Assembly (NCBI GenBank): GCA_942159475.1
Contig: OW804097.1
Location: 6,167,685-6,231,684, forward strand
DNA: 64,000 nt
Direction: 5' to 3'
Source of the DNA: Sthenelais limicola
Lineage: Eukaryota; Annelida; Polychaeta; Phyllodocida; Sigalionidae
Positions 33,728 through 43,856 of the stretch are shown one piece after another. How positions within the stretch are numbered: position 1 is the stretch's first letter; each line of letters starts with the position of its first letter. The position numbers and the translations under genes are program-made. The notes under the pieces are model-generated. The model did no database searches and was not told the DNA's origin. It was given only the letters and a program-made list of their open reading frames with translations.

Positions 33728-36592
33728 ATGGCAGTCCAGGTTGATGAAAAGCAACTTGAAAATTGGAATGATTTAACGAAAATGAATGGGTGTAAAGTAA
33801 TCCATCTTAATGTTCGCTCTTTAGTCCCGAAATTTGATCAGTTAAAGGAAGAAATATTTAATAAGCACATTGATATAATCTGTTTCACAGAAACTTGGAT
33901 AAAAAACGACTCCTGCCTAAATTCGATTGATCACCCGAATTATAATCTGATAAATCTTAATAGAGAAGGTAATAAGCACGGAGGCGGTGTATGCATATAT
34001 GTAAGAGATACTTATCAATTTAGTCTAAATGAACAGCTTTCTGTAAGTAATGAACATATTGAAATTCTGTGTCTCACAATTAGTAAAGAGTACATGAAAC
34101 CCATTCTATTGAGTGTGGTCTATAGACCTCCGCAAGCTAACATCAACGCAGGTTTCACCCATCTTAGAGATATATTGAAAGATTCTGAAAGTCAAAACCG
34201 CTTAGGTTCAATGATATTAGTCGGAGACTTTAACATTGATCTAAATGACAAGCAAAATCCCAAGTATAAAATTGTAAAGGACTTGCAGAAAGAATTTAGT
34301 TTAACTACAAACTCAAAATTTACAACACGCTTCGGCCTTAGGAAGGACAGTGTTTTGGATTATTTCATGTATAAATCAAATAAGTCATCTACTTCGGGAA
34401 CCATTAACTATAATATATCAGATCACCAAGTAATATACCTAGTCCTAAAACACAAACGAATCAAAAAAGATCCCTGTGTAAAACGTAGAATTAGATCAAT
34501 GAACAGAGTTAATAAGGAGAATATTGAAACTATTCTGGAAGGCATGTCCTGGGATGAATATTATAAAATTGAAAATACTGATGATGCATGGTTGTATTTG
34601 TATGATAGGATGCTGGAGATAGCTGACAAGCTTGCACCCTGGAAAACTATTCATATTAGACTAAATAGGCCAAAATGGTATACGCAAGATATCATAAATG
34701 CTTGCAAAGTCAGAGAAGAACTTTTCAGAAATGCAAATATCACCAAAGATCAGCACGACATCCGTGCAGCCAAAGTCCAGAGGAACCATGTCAATAGTAT
34801 GTTCAGACGAGCGAAATCCGAATATTATATTGGTCTATTGAATGATAACTCGCAGGATAGCAAAAAACTATGGCGGACCATTGATGAAATCACATCTAAC
34901 AAAACTAAAGAAATTACAAATATGTATACCCATGATAATATTAAATTGGACATACCCAATTCTGCCAATATGTTAAACGAACATTACTGTTCGATAGGAA
35001 GTAAAATACAGCAGAAACTTCCTCATATACCACTAACACTCAAAGATGAAATTATAAATGAAAATTGTACAAATTTTGAAACCATCTCGCTGGATACTCT
35101 AAGTAGACTAATTCATGACATGGATACCTCGAAATCGTCTGGCTGTAGGGCTATTAATGCTAAACTTTACAAGGAATTGTTTTTATGTTTGATCAACCAA
35201 TTGAAGTATTTAATGAATCTATCGATCAACAGTGGTGTTTTTCCCACCGCTTGGAAAATGGCTATTGTTAAGCCTATTCCTAAGAAAAGTAATGTAAAAT
35301 TACCAGGGGACACTAGACCCATAGCACTTACTCATGTGGGAGGCAAATTATTGGAGAAATATATAGCTGAACAAATTTGGAATCACCTGAATATTAACGA
35401 CATCCTAACCCCAAATCAATATGGCTTTAGGAAAAACAGAAGTACACATGAAGCCTTATACGAATTAATTAACCATATCAACATTAATAATAATAATAAT
35501 ATGCTCACTGCTGCAGTCTTTATAGACTTCAGCAAAGCTTTTGATAGTGTAAATCATAAAATTATTACAGAAAAACTAAAAAAGATCGGCTTCAATAATC
35601 TCGCCTTAAAATGGCTAGAATCATACTTGACAAAACGATCACAACTTGTGCGAATATCAGATTACCACTCTGAGCCTTCCCCTATTGAGTGTGGAGTCCC
35701 TCAGGGATCAATATTGGGCCCGATTATTTATCTTATTTTCTCCAATGATATTAATAAATTGAATTTAGCCTCCCACTACATCCTCTACGCGGATGACACT
35801 GTCTTATTTACATCCGGCAAAGACATTGACGAGTTAACAAAGAAAATGAACGAAGACCTTAGCATATTCTATAATTGGTCTATCCAAAACAAAATCCTGG
35901 TGAATACTGGTAAAACTAAATCAATGTTGTTTGGAGAGAGGAAGAAAAGTAATACTAATCTCCAGCTGAAAATTAATCAAAACGAGATTGGATGTGTTAA
36001 AGATTATACCTACTTAGGTATAAATATTGATAGCAAACTAAATTTTAATGAACAGAGTAAAATACTAATAAAGTCGCTTCATCATAGAATATATCAATTA
36101 TCTATAATCCGGAAAAATCTTAATAAAAGAAGTGCATTGCTGCTGGTCAAAGCGAATATCTTGTCTATAATTGACTACAGTATCGCATTAATCAGTAGAT
36201 GTAACCAGCAAACACTTAATAGTATCCAGCGTTTGCAAAACAAAGCACTGAAAATTGCTTTAGGATGCCCACCTCGGACATCAACAAATGAAATCCACCT
36301 GACAACAAAAACAATGAAAATCAAACACAGGATTGATTTTCTTCTCTCCAAACAAGCATTTACTGTAATAACAAAGCTTAAAGAGTCTGGTACCCTGCCT
36401 GTAAACCGAGCAACTCGTCAGTTTGATGCACCTATATTACCCATTTTTACCCCCAGAAAGAATTCAGATATCCAATCTCTCCATTATCAAACAGGATCCA
36501 TTTGGAACAAATTACCCATCAGACTTAGAAATATTGAAGATAATAAAATGTTCAAAATTCAAATCAAACGATTTTACTTAGATAAAGAATAG
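33728..36592 (+). CDS. LINE ORF3: apurinic-like endonuclease and reverse transcriptase
   Basis: 954 residues, open throughout. The N-terminal third is an exonuclease-endonuclease-phosphatase domain: HLNVRSL, CFTETWI, GGGVCIYVRD, VVYRPP, VGDFNIDL and SDHQVIY. The reverse transcriptase follows with FIDFSKAFDSVNH, GVPQGSILGP and YADD (687-690). The tail has LQNKALKIALG and WNKLPIRLR. There is no RNase H, consistent with the CR1/L2/Jockey group. It nicks target DNA and primes cDNA synthesis from the LINE RNA. All catalytic boxes are present, so it may be active. The start is the first ATG in frame; a downstream start is possible. Confidence 0.9.
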   Translation: MAVQVDEKQLENWNDLTKMNGCKVIHLNVRSLVPKFDQLKEEIFNKHIDIICFTETWIKNDSCLNSIDHPNYNLINLNREGNKHGGGVCIYVRDTYQFSLNEQLSVSNEHIEILCLTISKEYMKPILLSVVYRPPQANINAGFTHLRDILKDSESQNRLGSMILVGDFNIDLNDKQNPKYKIVKDLQKEFSLTTNSKFTTRFGLRKDSVLDYFMYKSNKSSTSGTINYNISDHQVIYLVLKHKRIKKDPCVKRRIRSMNRVNKENIETILEGMSWDEYYKIENTDDAWLYLYDRMLEIADKLAPWKTIHIRLNRPKWYTQDIINACKVREELFRNANITKDQHDIRAAKVQRNHVNSMFRRAKSEYYIGLLNDNSQDSKKLWRTIDEITSNKTKEITNMYTHDNIKLDIPNSANMLNEHYCSIGSKIQQKLPHIPLTLKDEIINENCTNFETISLDTLSRLIHDMDTSKSSGCRAINAKLYKELFLCLINQLKYLMNLSINSGVFPTAWKMAIVKPIPKKSNVKLPGDTRPIALTHVGGKLLEKYIAEQIWNHLNINDILTPNQYGFRKNRSTHEALYELINHININNNNNMLTAAVFIDFSKAFDSVNHKIITEKLKKIGFNNLALKWLESYLTKRSQLVRISDYHSEPSPIECGVPQGSILGPIIYLIFSNDINKLNLASHYILYADDTVLFTSGKDIDELTKKMNEDLSIFYNWSIQNKILVNTGKTKSMLFGERKKSNTNLQLKINQNEIGCVKDYTYLGINIDSKLNFNEQSKILIKSLHHRIYQLSIIRKNLNKRSALLLVKANILSIIDYSIALISRCNQQTLNSIQRLQNKALKIALGCPPRTSTNEIHLTTKTMKIKHRIDFLLSKQAFTVITKLKESGTLPVNRATRQFDAPILPIFTPRKNSDIQSLHYQTGSIWNKLPIRLRNIEDNKMFKIQIKRFYLDKE

Positions 36593-36912
36593 ACTCACCA
36601 CTTGCTCGGCTCTTTCTTTCCACACTCACTCCCACCTCGATGAAACATTTTTTTTCTATAGATATGTTTTCTCATCTACCATCATTTCTCAAATCATCTG
36701 TCCATATTAATTTAAATTGAACCTCTTAAGTATAATGTAATCTGTTTCAGTTTGTTAATATCATCATCATTTTTTATAAAATTATACAGCATTGTCCATA
36801 GAATGAAATGCAGACAACCTATAAAATCGCAAATTGTATGCGGCGGTTAGCTCTGCAAAAATTTTCATGTTATTTCGTACGAAAATAAAAATGATTAAAA
36901 AAAAAAAAAAAA
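36593..36912 (+). other. LINE 3' region and poly(A) tail
   Basis: A 300-base untranslated segment ends in AATAAAAATGATT and a run of 16 A at 36897-36912. The tail ends 76 bases before the SAP-gene start codon. Confidence 0.7.
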
Positions 36913-36988
36913 TATAGGTAAAGTACTGAGGACGCTTAGCTTGAGCTTGACGAACCATATCAACTTCCAACCAACCTATACCACCACC

Positions 36989-37125
36989 ATGCCCAAGGTG
37001 AAGAATAAATCCGCCAACGTCCCCAAGGACCATCCATATGGGGGGATGACAAAGAAACAACTCAAGGAACAACTCAAGAGGAGAGGATCTGCAGTTTCAG
37101 GTCCTAAGGTTGAACTCATGGCGAG
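36989..37125 (+). CDS. SAP-CARD host gene, exon 1 (SAP domain)
   Basis: The start codon at 36989 has context CACCACCATGC. 45 codons plus two bases encode a basic leader (MPKVKNKSANVPKDHPYGG) and a SAP motif, MTKKQLKEQLKRRGSAVSG then PKVELMA, which binds AT-rich or scaffold DNA in other proteins. The exon end is best placed at 37125 using a GC-AG intron (GCGAG|GCAAGT, the consensus GC donor). This leaves phase 2, and joining to exon 2 at 50973 completes ARLES, the expected end of a SAP helix. The alternative donor, CAA|GTATAA, gives a stop in exon 2. The 13.8-kb intron is full of repeats. Confidence 0.7.
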
Positions 37126-37469
37126 GCAAGTATAAATATGATAATAATTATGTAGCAGTTGTCATATAGTTTACCACTATTCCTCTTTCATTTAAACCTG
37201 ATTGCTTCATCTGGGCATATAGTTATAATTGGGAGTTTCTGTTTACGATGCTGTTGCTGCGACGTGCTACCACAAAGTGAGTCAAATGCTCTTCCGACAT
37301 GACATCATGTTATATGTAACGTAACAAACACCCCAGATTAAGGATTTTCATTGGATTATCCTAGTCTGGTTGTTAGCTCCAGTCCTTTTGCATAGTAACC
37401 CATTATTTGTCAACAGATCACTCGGTATGATGACCAAAAAACAAAAAAAATAATTGGGAGTTTCTTTCT

Positions 37470-37632
37470 GGATATTCATGAAGTGCCTTTCTGTCTCTTT
37501 TTCTCTGTCTCTCTCTCCCTTCTTCTCTATCTCTATTTCCTGCGTAAGACCATAAAGTGCCTTTCTGTCTCTTTTCTCTGTCTCTCTCTCCCTTCTTCTC
37601 TATCTCTATTTCCTGGGTATGATCATAAACTG
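37470..37632. repeat. ~80-bp pyrimidine-rich duplication
   Basis: Two units of GTGCCTTTCTGTCTCTTTT…CTATTTCCTG(C/G)GTA lie side by side in intron 1, just before the 76-bp satellite. Confidence 0.8.
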
Positions 37633-38018
37633 CCTCCCTCTCAGCTCTCCCGCCCTTGATATAACCTTTATATGTGTTGATAAGGGTGTAAAGCAACCAA
37701 TCTCACTCACTCACTCTCAGCTCTCCCGCCCTTGATATAACCTTTCAATGTGTTGATAAGGGCGTAAAGCAGCCAATCTCACTCACTCCCTCTCAGCTCT
37801 CCCGCCCTTGATATAACCTTTCAATGTGTTGATAAGGGCGTAAAGCAGCCAATCTCACTCACTCCCTCTCAGCTCTCCCGCCCTTGATATAACCTTTCAA
37901 TGTGTTGATAAGGACGTAAAGCAGCCAATCTCACTCACTCCCTCTCAGCTCTCCCGCCCTTGATATAACCTTTCAATGTGTTGATAAGGACGTAAAGCAG
38001 CCAATCTCACTCACTCCC
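37633..38018. repeat. 76-bp minisatellite, five units
   Basis: CTCTCAGCTCTCCCGCCCTT begins at 37638, 37714, 37790, 37866 and 37942, an exact 76-bp period. Units 2-5 differ at only a few positions; unit 1 is more diverged. It lies in intron 1 of the SAP gene. Confidence 0.95.
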
Positions 38019-38511
38019 TCCTGTGTTACCATCGAGTGAATCAAAATGCTCTAGTATGTGACGTCACACGGTAACTGAACACCTGTTACAGGTGGGTTAT
38101 GTTACTAGGGATATATTGATTAGTTTTAAATTTTAAATGAGTTTATATCGGTTGCCCTGTTATTCTTTCTCTTGCCTTGAGTTTGATGTGACAAGAGAAA
38201 GTTTATTGGGTAAGTTTATTGCGTAAATCTTTCTTCAGTGTTTTATTTATGTTTCTAGCAAATATAATACTTATTATCATTATGAGAGAAAAAACTAGAA
38301 TTGTGAATACACAAATATGAAGTCAAAATTATGGTTTGTAACAAATCAGAAAAGCTGTTTTATTTGATAAAAAATTAGGCCGGGAATATTTTAGCTTCAA
38401 AGTAGTGCTGTGTATTTTATACCCTAATTACCCTAGGTCTCACACCTTAATTACCCACGCGAACATGTATATATGTACCTCTCACCCCCATGACACCTAA
38501 GTACACTTAAA

Positions 38512-38943
38512 ATGATCATATTACCAAATATCGACTATGGGGATGTCTTCTATGATAGCTCAAACAAAAGCCTAATAAAAAGGCTGCAGTCACTGTTAAA
38601 CACTGCCATAAGAGCTACTCTAGACCTCAGCAAAAGAACAAATGTTGATGAAGAAATGAAAATATTAAATATACACTCAAATGCACTAAGAAGAAAAATA
38701 CATGAATGTGTCTACTATCTAGCCAGAAATAACACAAATATAGACGAGAGAAAACTCCCAACTAGAAATCATGCAAAAAATCGAAAAATCCTGAAAATGG
38801 AACATCCAAATTCTTCTTTATTCAGAAATAGTTTCCTTTATAAATCAAAATGTATCTGGAATGCTCTCCCAACTAAAATGCAAAATATAGAGACCCAACG
38901 AGAATTTAGGCAGAAATTAGAACTTTTCTACTTAGAACAATAA
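38512..38943 (+). pseudogene. LINE 3' fragment, C-terminal tail of reverse transcriptase ORF
   Basis: 143 open codons match the region after the reverse-transcriptase domain in CR1/Jockey LINEs: ILPNIDYGDVFYD, LQSLLNTAIRATLDL, then CIWNALPTKMQNI and a final FYLEQ. The sequence differs clearly from the LINE at 33728-36592 and belongs to another family. Everything upstream of about 38500 is missing, a typical 5' truncation. The 3' part runs to about 39235 or beyond. Confidence 0.7.
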
Positions 38944-39232
38944 TTAGTTAAACAAATAACTAACCAAACGTTGGAACCTTCTCAGTTGATCATTAATATT
39001 GAATGAACAGATGTCTGTGCTTTATTATTACTATGTATGTCATTTTGTATTCCTTGTATCTGGTATCGTATTATATACTAAATTATATCAAGTAATGCCA
39101 TTTTTTTATACTTGTAATGCAATGAGGCGTACACCCATTGTAAATCTCACTCATCCTGCCTCATACAAGAGTAAAATTCACCGACCATCCAATAAAGAAC
39201 ATTATTGGCAGATCCCAGTATAGGGATCCTTA

Positions 39233-39480
39233 ACGAATGGTCATTTTCCATATATGTAGCATCTTAAAAATGATGTTGATTATAATTATTATCATCCCAT
39301 ATCATGTTTAAATCTATCCAGCCACTTGGAAGTATATCCAACGTAAGATCTCAACGAATGGCCATATTCTGGGTACACATTATTGACAATAATATTAATT
39401 AATATTATTATCGTCTCATGTTATGTTATGTTTAAATCTATCCAACCTCTTGGAAGTTTATCCAAAGTAGAAAACATTGT
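39233..39480. repeat. ~120-bp imperfect tandem duplication
   Basis: AACGAATGG(T/C)CATTTTC…, …ATGTTTAAATCTATCCA and CTTGGAAGT.TATCCAA occur twice, at 39233-39345 and 39355-39475. It may be the 3' terminal repeat of the LINE fragment. Confidence 0.6.
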
Positions 39481-39552
39481 CAAATGTCTTGAATATTACT
39501 TGTTAGTCGTAGGTCCATCTGACACCCTTCATTTACTCGAATATTATATATT

Positions 39553-39976
39553 TGTAGTGAATTACCCGGCCGGTTCGTGATCGCAGTTCGAGTAACAACA
39601 CTAAACCCAGATCTAATAGTCCTTGCTAGCAGTCTCCTGTTTATTACCAATTATAATCACACAAGTCCAGGGCACTCTAATAACACAGTATAGAGTTGCG
39701 TATATACAACAGCAGCATAACCCTTTAGATAAGAAACAACCCGATTCTACTGGGTGTTGAAATATAAGAACAAGTGCAAACAAATGAGATCAATACTGTA
39801 AAATACCATAAACAAGAGCCTCACAGGCACACAGCGCCACCTGTTACATAAATGCAATAATCCAATACCTTCCGGACAAGTCCGGCTATTACCCGGCTGT
39901 GTCAGCTGATGCCCGGATCATGTTTGGAACATGCCCGGGCAGCACTGCAGCGAGCGGACAAACCTAACTCACCACA
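39553..39976 (-). repeat. 3' LTR of the 10.9-kb gypsy
   Basis: 424 bp, TG…CA in either reading. On the minus strand it begins TGTGGTGAGTTAGG and ends TTCACTACA. It differs from the other LTR at four positions. Confidence 0.95.
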
Positions 39977-39999
39977 ATGCCCCCTATCCTTTTTCTTTT
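39977..39999 (-). promoter_or_regulatory. polypurine tract
   Basis: Directly inside the 3' LTR the minus strand reads AAAAGAAAAAGGATAGGGGG then CAT, the purine run that primes plus-strand DNA in LTR elements. Confidence 0.75.
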
Positions 40000-40569
40000 A
40001 GGCGGGTCCAACCGACACAGACAAATACATGACTGTTACATAAGGTTGCAAAAAGAATATATGCCAACACAATAAAAAACCCACACATGAGTTATGAAAG
40101 GTCTACCGGATACACAATACAAGATACACACGCAGTGGAAAACACAAGAATGAAACATACAGTATAAAAAGGTATAAATCACCGAACTTCGTCTGTCTAT
40201 ATCAGAAGAACAAGACGAAGAAAAATATATTTACTGTCTTTCAAATGATGTTCCACGGCACAATCCAAGGTATCTGGAACAAGTTCATCTAAAACGATGA
40301 AGTAAAGCACGCTCCAGTTAATCCTTTGAGTATCGTTTACAATGTCCGGTAAGCACAGTCCAGGTAAGTCCAGGGAAGGCAGGAGAAGAAAGGCATAGCA
40401 CTGCTAGCAAGGTATCACCACGTTCAGCATCCGTCCGGGTAGTCACATGGAGTAGTCACCCGCTGGGGAATGACGCTCCCACGCCGCCATCAGATTTACC
40501 AAATATAAACGATTAAATACCAGATATAGCCATTTATCAACCACGACATCTCCTATTTAAACATATGAA

Positions 40570-43257
40570 TTACATGGTTTTAATCTCCTCGTCCTCATCA
40601 CCAACCGAGAGCATGCCTTCACTACTACCCTCACCGAGTAACTTAGCCTCCTCGGCCGGGTTAGGGTAACCAGTGTCCGATTCGGTCGCACCATCTTGCT
40701 CTAACCGCTGAGCGTCCAGCGAGGCCGATTGAGTGGGAGTAGTCTCCACAACCCCTTGCGCGTAAGAACTATTTACAAACACCATGTCCGGCCTACCTTG
40801 GTGTCCAGCAGGCGAACTACTCTGCAACGGGGGTTGGTTGCGAGGAAAACCAGGTGGAATGCTTCCGGAGGCACTCATACTACCTACACCCGCTCCAATG
40901 CCAGCAGCCGAAATACTGTCAACCAGATTACTAAATGTTCCCATACCCGGGTGTTGAGGGGGTCTATACTGCAGGCCCGCCATCATGAAATTCCGATCAA
41001 AAACCCTCGAAGGAGTTGGAGGGGGTCTAACCATCTGTGCCTCCCGGCTCATACCCATCTGAGACATATCCATTTGCGATTGAGAGGCAGAAGGCTGCAT
41101 CTCATCAACCATATACTCCCGGCTCATATCCAAGGGATTGTATGCAGTGGACTGCAGTAAACTTTCCCTCATCATTGAGCGGAATACACTAGCCATGGCA
41201 TTCCGGTTCTCTGCTATCACCGAGTTGAGAGTCTGCTGCAATACATGAGGCACAGCCGGATCTCTAGTGTCCAGTTTTTCACCAGCCGGGGAAGCAGTGA
41301 CAGAAGGTTCAATTATCCTGTCTGTACCGACCGATTTATCAACTCCTGGTTCCACCTTCTTCCTCTTTGGAGCAGGAGATGCCCTTTCGTTTTCCTCCAT
41401 CGTAGCCACTTTTTCCTGTAATGACAGGATTTCCTCCCTTGACCGGGCATCGACATCTTTATAGAATTTGAGTTTTGCCTCTAATTCCTTAACCCTTTTC
41501 TCCAAGGCTGGGATCCTTTCCGCAGCAACTCTACATTTTTCCAAGTTCTCCAGTGGCCGACAAGCGAAATCCACAGCTGACTGAATTCTCTTCATAGCCG
41601 TGCATGTAGCCGCCTGGATATCGGCAAAACCATCGTCCATCGCCCCGGAAACTCCCTGTAGGGAGCGTTGCACCTCACCAGATTCAGGCAATTCCATGCT
41701 TGGTGAATAATCCACAGTCTCCTGCGAATCATTACAACCACCCGAATGATCCAAGTTGCCCGTCGCCGAGGTATTGGCAGCTTGGACTACACTTGAAGCA
41801 GGAGCTACTCCTGTATCCACAGAACCGGGTACAGTGTCCGGGTTAACACCAATCGCCGCAGAGGGGCCGGAACCACCACCTCTAATCACTTTTCCTCTCG
41901 GACCAGCTAAGTCCCAAGCACCAAAGAGAGGGGGAGGGGCAATTGGAGCGTTGGAAATCTTTTTCCCAACCACCTTACTACTCCGTTTTCCAAGTTCAAT
42001 TCGCTCCATATCCAAAACACCAAGTTTGCTATAGCGCTGACAGCCAAAATTAGGAATTTCGTCTGTCAGGACGCTAAAACCAACAGCATATTCCCTAGCC
42101 TTTGGTTTACCATCTTTATGTGCGACCATTAGATGCCCCACCATGTCGGAACGCCTATCCAAACGGACGTTACATGACATGGCGTGTGCACACGTCAATA
42201 CCAGCACAGCCGGACAGTGCTCCTCGCACAGGTGCCGAAAGAAACGCTCCCGGGTGCGGTATCGCTTCACTCCTCCCTTATTCAACTCAGAACCAGTGTA
42301 ACGGCAATAGGTGAATGGACACCTAAATCCGGGCTGCCACAACGAACTCACACCTTCCAGTTTGTTCTTAACCATCCCACTAATGACAGTATCACTGGTC
42401 TCAGCACGACCAGACCGGTTTTTCAGAAAATGGAATCTGGCCTCGTACTCCTGCATCATAGGCGCTTTATCCCAATAACCCTGTAGACATTCGTCCTCAT
42501 CCTCTGACTCCGGGCACTCAGGCACAATCAACTTGGAATCGTTATCCTCAGCCGGATCGATGTCTGCCACATTCCGCTGAGTTAACTTGACCCTTTCCAA
42601 CAATCCCCGGCGTCTATAGCGGTCAGCGCTCCTGATAGGGAAATCAGTGTCATACTGGCGTTTCGGCTGACCTTTCCAGTGAGTGCCCTCATGAGCTCTC
42701 CGGATATCTTCCACCGTTTGTAAGGAGTTGATGCTACTACTCCTAGACCTCTTGACCTTAGGGGGGTTAGTAGCTTGCACCAACTTCCTTCCCCGGCTAG
42801 TACCACCAGCGGCAGCGGCCGCCGCTACCGTAGGGAATTCCTCCATCTCAACATCATTACCCGGTTGCTGCCCGGAGTTAGTTGCGGCCGGCTTAGACTT
42901 AGCCTTGCCGGACGTACCCGGGTTAACATTTCCAGTTTTATCGCCAGACTTGGGTTTCTTCTCCTTATCCGATTTCTTTCCAGTTTCTTTCTTATCCTCG
43001 CCAGAACCAATTTTCTTGTCTTCCTTCCTACCCTTGCTGTCAGAAGAAGACTGTCGAGAACGAGATCTCGACTTGTCTCTGCTCTCCTTCCTCTCCTTAG
43101 ACCGGGAGGTATGTCCAGTTTCCTTCTCACCATGTTGCTCAGGACCAGACTCACGACCCTCGGCCTGAGCCGTCACCACTGTCTCCTCGACTGGGGTGAT
43201 ATCGCCACCACCAGTATCACCACTTTCCACCTCCATGTCGACCTCGGCATCAGCCAT
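40570..43257 (-). CDS. extra gypsy ORF downstream of pol, zinc-finger and coiled-coil protein
   Basis: The first methionine of the frame is at 43305, but MADAEVDMEVE at 43257 is a better start, giving 895 residues. The order is: a charged low-complexity N-terminus (KSRSRSR-type and Lys/Asp/Ser-rich), then residues about 300-390 with two zinc-finger-like units (CPFTYC…HLCEEHC; CAHAMSC…HLMVAH), then a coiled coil (LEKRVKELEAKLKFYKD and on), then a Met/Ser/Pro/Gln-rich tail ending in an acidic stretch. It has no signal peptide or membrane segment, so it is not an envelope. The frame is unbroken, unlike pol. It may be a nucleic-acid-binding accessory protein (inference). I know of no family match. 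Confidence 0.75.
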   Translation of the reverse strand: MADAEVDMEVESGDTGGGDITPVEETVVTAQAEGRESGPEQHGEKETGHTSRSKERKESRDKSRSRSRQSSSDSKGRKEDKKIGSGEDKKETGKKSDKEKKPKSGDKTGNVNPGTSGKAKSKPAATNSGQQPGNDVEMEEFPTVAAAAAAGGTSRGRKLVQATNPPKVKRSRSSSINSLQTVEDIRRAHEGTHWKGQPKRQYDTDFPIRSADRYRRRGLLERVKLTQRNVADIDPAEDNDSKLIVPECPESEDEDECLQGYWDKAPMMQEYEARFHFLKNRSGRAETSDTVISGMVKNKLEGVSSLWQPGFRCPFTYCRYTGSELNKGGVKRYRTRERFFRHLCEEHCPAVLVLTCAHAMSCNVRLDRRSDMVGHLMVAHKDGKPKAREYAVGFSVLTDEIPNFGCQRYSKLGVLDMERIELGKRSSKVVGKKISNAPIAPPPLFGAWDLAGPRGKVIRGGGSGPSAAIGVNPDTVPGSVDTGVAPASSVVQAANTSATGNLDHSGGCNDSQETVDYSPSMELPESGEVQRSLQGVSGAMDDGFADIQAATCTAMKRIQSAVDFACRPLENLEKCRVAAERIPALEKRVKELEAKLKFYKDVDARSREEILSLQEKVATMEENERASPAPKRKKVEPGVDKSVGTDRIIEPSVTASPAGEKLDTRDPAVPHVLQQTLNSVIAENRNAMASVFRSMMRESLLQSTAYNPLDMSREYMVDEMQPSASQSQMDMSQMGMSREAQMVRPPPTPSRVFDRNFMMAGLQYRPPQHPGMGTFSNLVDSISAAGIGAGVGSMSASGSIPPGFPRNQPPLQSSSPAGHQGRPDMVFVNSSYAQGVVETTPTQSASLDAQRLEQDGATESDTGYPNPAEEAKLLGEGSSEGMLSVGDEDEEIKTM

Positions 43258-43305
43258 GAGAGTCACCAATGTAACCTGCAATGTACCTCGTATTTGTACA
43301 CACAA

Positions 43306-43856
43306 CCAATAAGGGACAAACTTTTACTTTTTCTGGGGCAAGGTTCAATTCAGTTTCTAGAGAGACACCATACACGTGTGCCCTGAACGTTACTCTGCCA
43401 CTGACTGCCGACTCACGCTCCGTCCTCTGACCTCGATGCGCCAACCTCCAATCAGAACGCTGGGACACATCCAAAAATAGCACTCTCTCCCTGTCACCGA
43501 GTTGGTTTCAATCGTAGCCCCCTCGTGGCGACCTACAAATGCACCCGCCAACTCCAAGTTAAGTTATCCATATAACCGGGCCACCGAGCATGGCACTAGA
43601 AACCATCTTAATCAAGCCATTCAGTCCTGACACCCAATAGGTTGATTTAATCCTATTTGATATACAAACAGGCGTGTATGGAAGAAACTACACCATGATC
43701 AAACAATTAGATGCCAGAAAAGAATGCACATGAAGTATCCACGTATAGCTACCTGTATTAGCACAGAAAAGTGTCTACCGCAAACATTTCCCATGCATCA
43801 ACCAATGTACTTCTCGTTGTGTCATTTTTTAGCACCAGTCGACGAAACAATAAACC
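43306..43856. other. spacer between gypsy pol and the extra ORF
   Basis: 550 bases without an ORF. It presumably holds the splice acceptor or other signal for expression of the downstream ORF; I could not pick one. Confidence 0.4.

Larger units (their letters stand above)
29410..36912 (+). mobile_element. full-length LINE with three ORFs (RRM-NADAR, SGNH, EN-RT)
   Basis: A 5' leader (from about 29410) is followed by ORFs at 29632-31737, 31780-32394 and 33728-36592, a 300-base 3' region, and a 16-A tail at 36897-36912. All three frames are open, which suggests a recent insertion. ATATAG precedes the LINE at about 29402-29407 and follows the tail at 36912-36917, a possible target duplication. 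The EN-RT type points to the CR1/L2/Jockey group; a precise clade needs a tree. The NADAR and SGNH domains are not standard parts of such elements. Confidence 0.85.

Noticed and set aside
36989..37135. conventional GT donor at 37129/37130 for the SAP exon
   Set aside because: It leaves phase 0, which makes exon 2 at 50973 hit a stop at its fifth codon. The GC donor at 37126 gives an open frame and a proper SAP ending.
37633..38018. evenly spaced repeats resembling a CRISPR array
   Set aside because: Units are contiguous 76-bp tandem copies with no unique spacers, in a eukaryotic intron.
40570..43305. envelope gene in the 10.9-kb gypsy
   Set aside because: The ORF lies in the env position but has no signal peptide, cleavage site or membrane segment.
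42728..43386. plus-strand ORFs of 146 and 203 codons
   Set aside because: They are antisense shadows of the GC-richer extra gypsy ORF on the minus strand.
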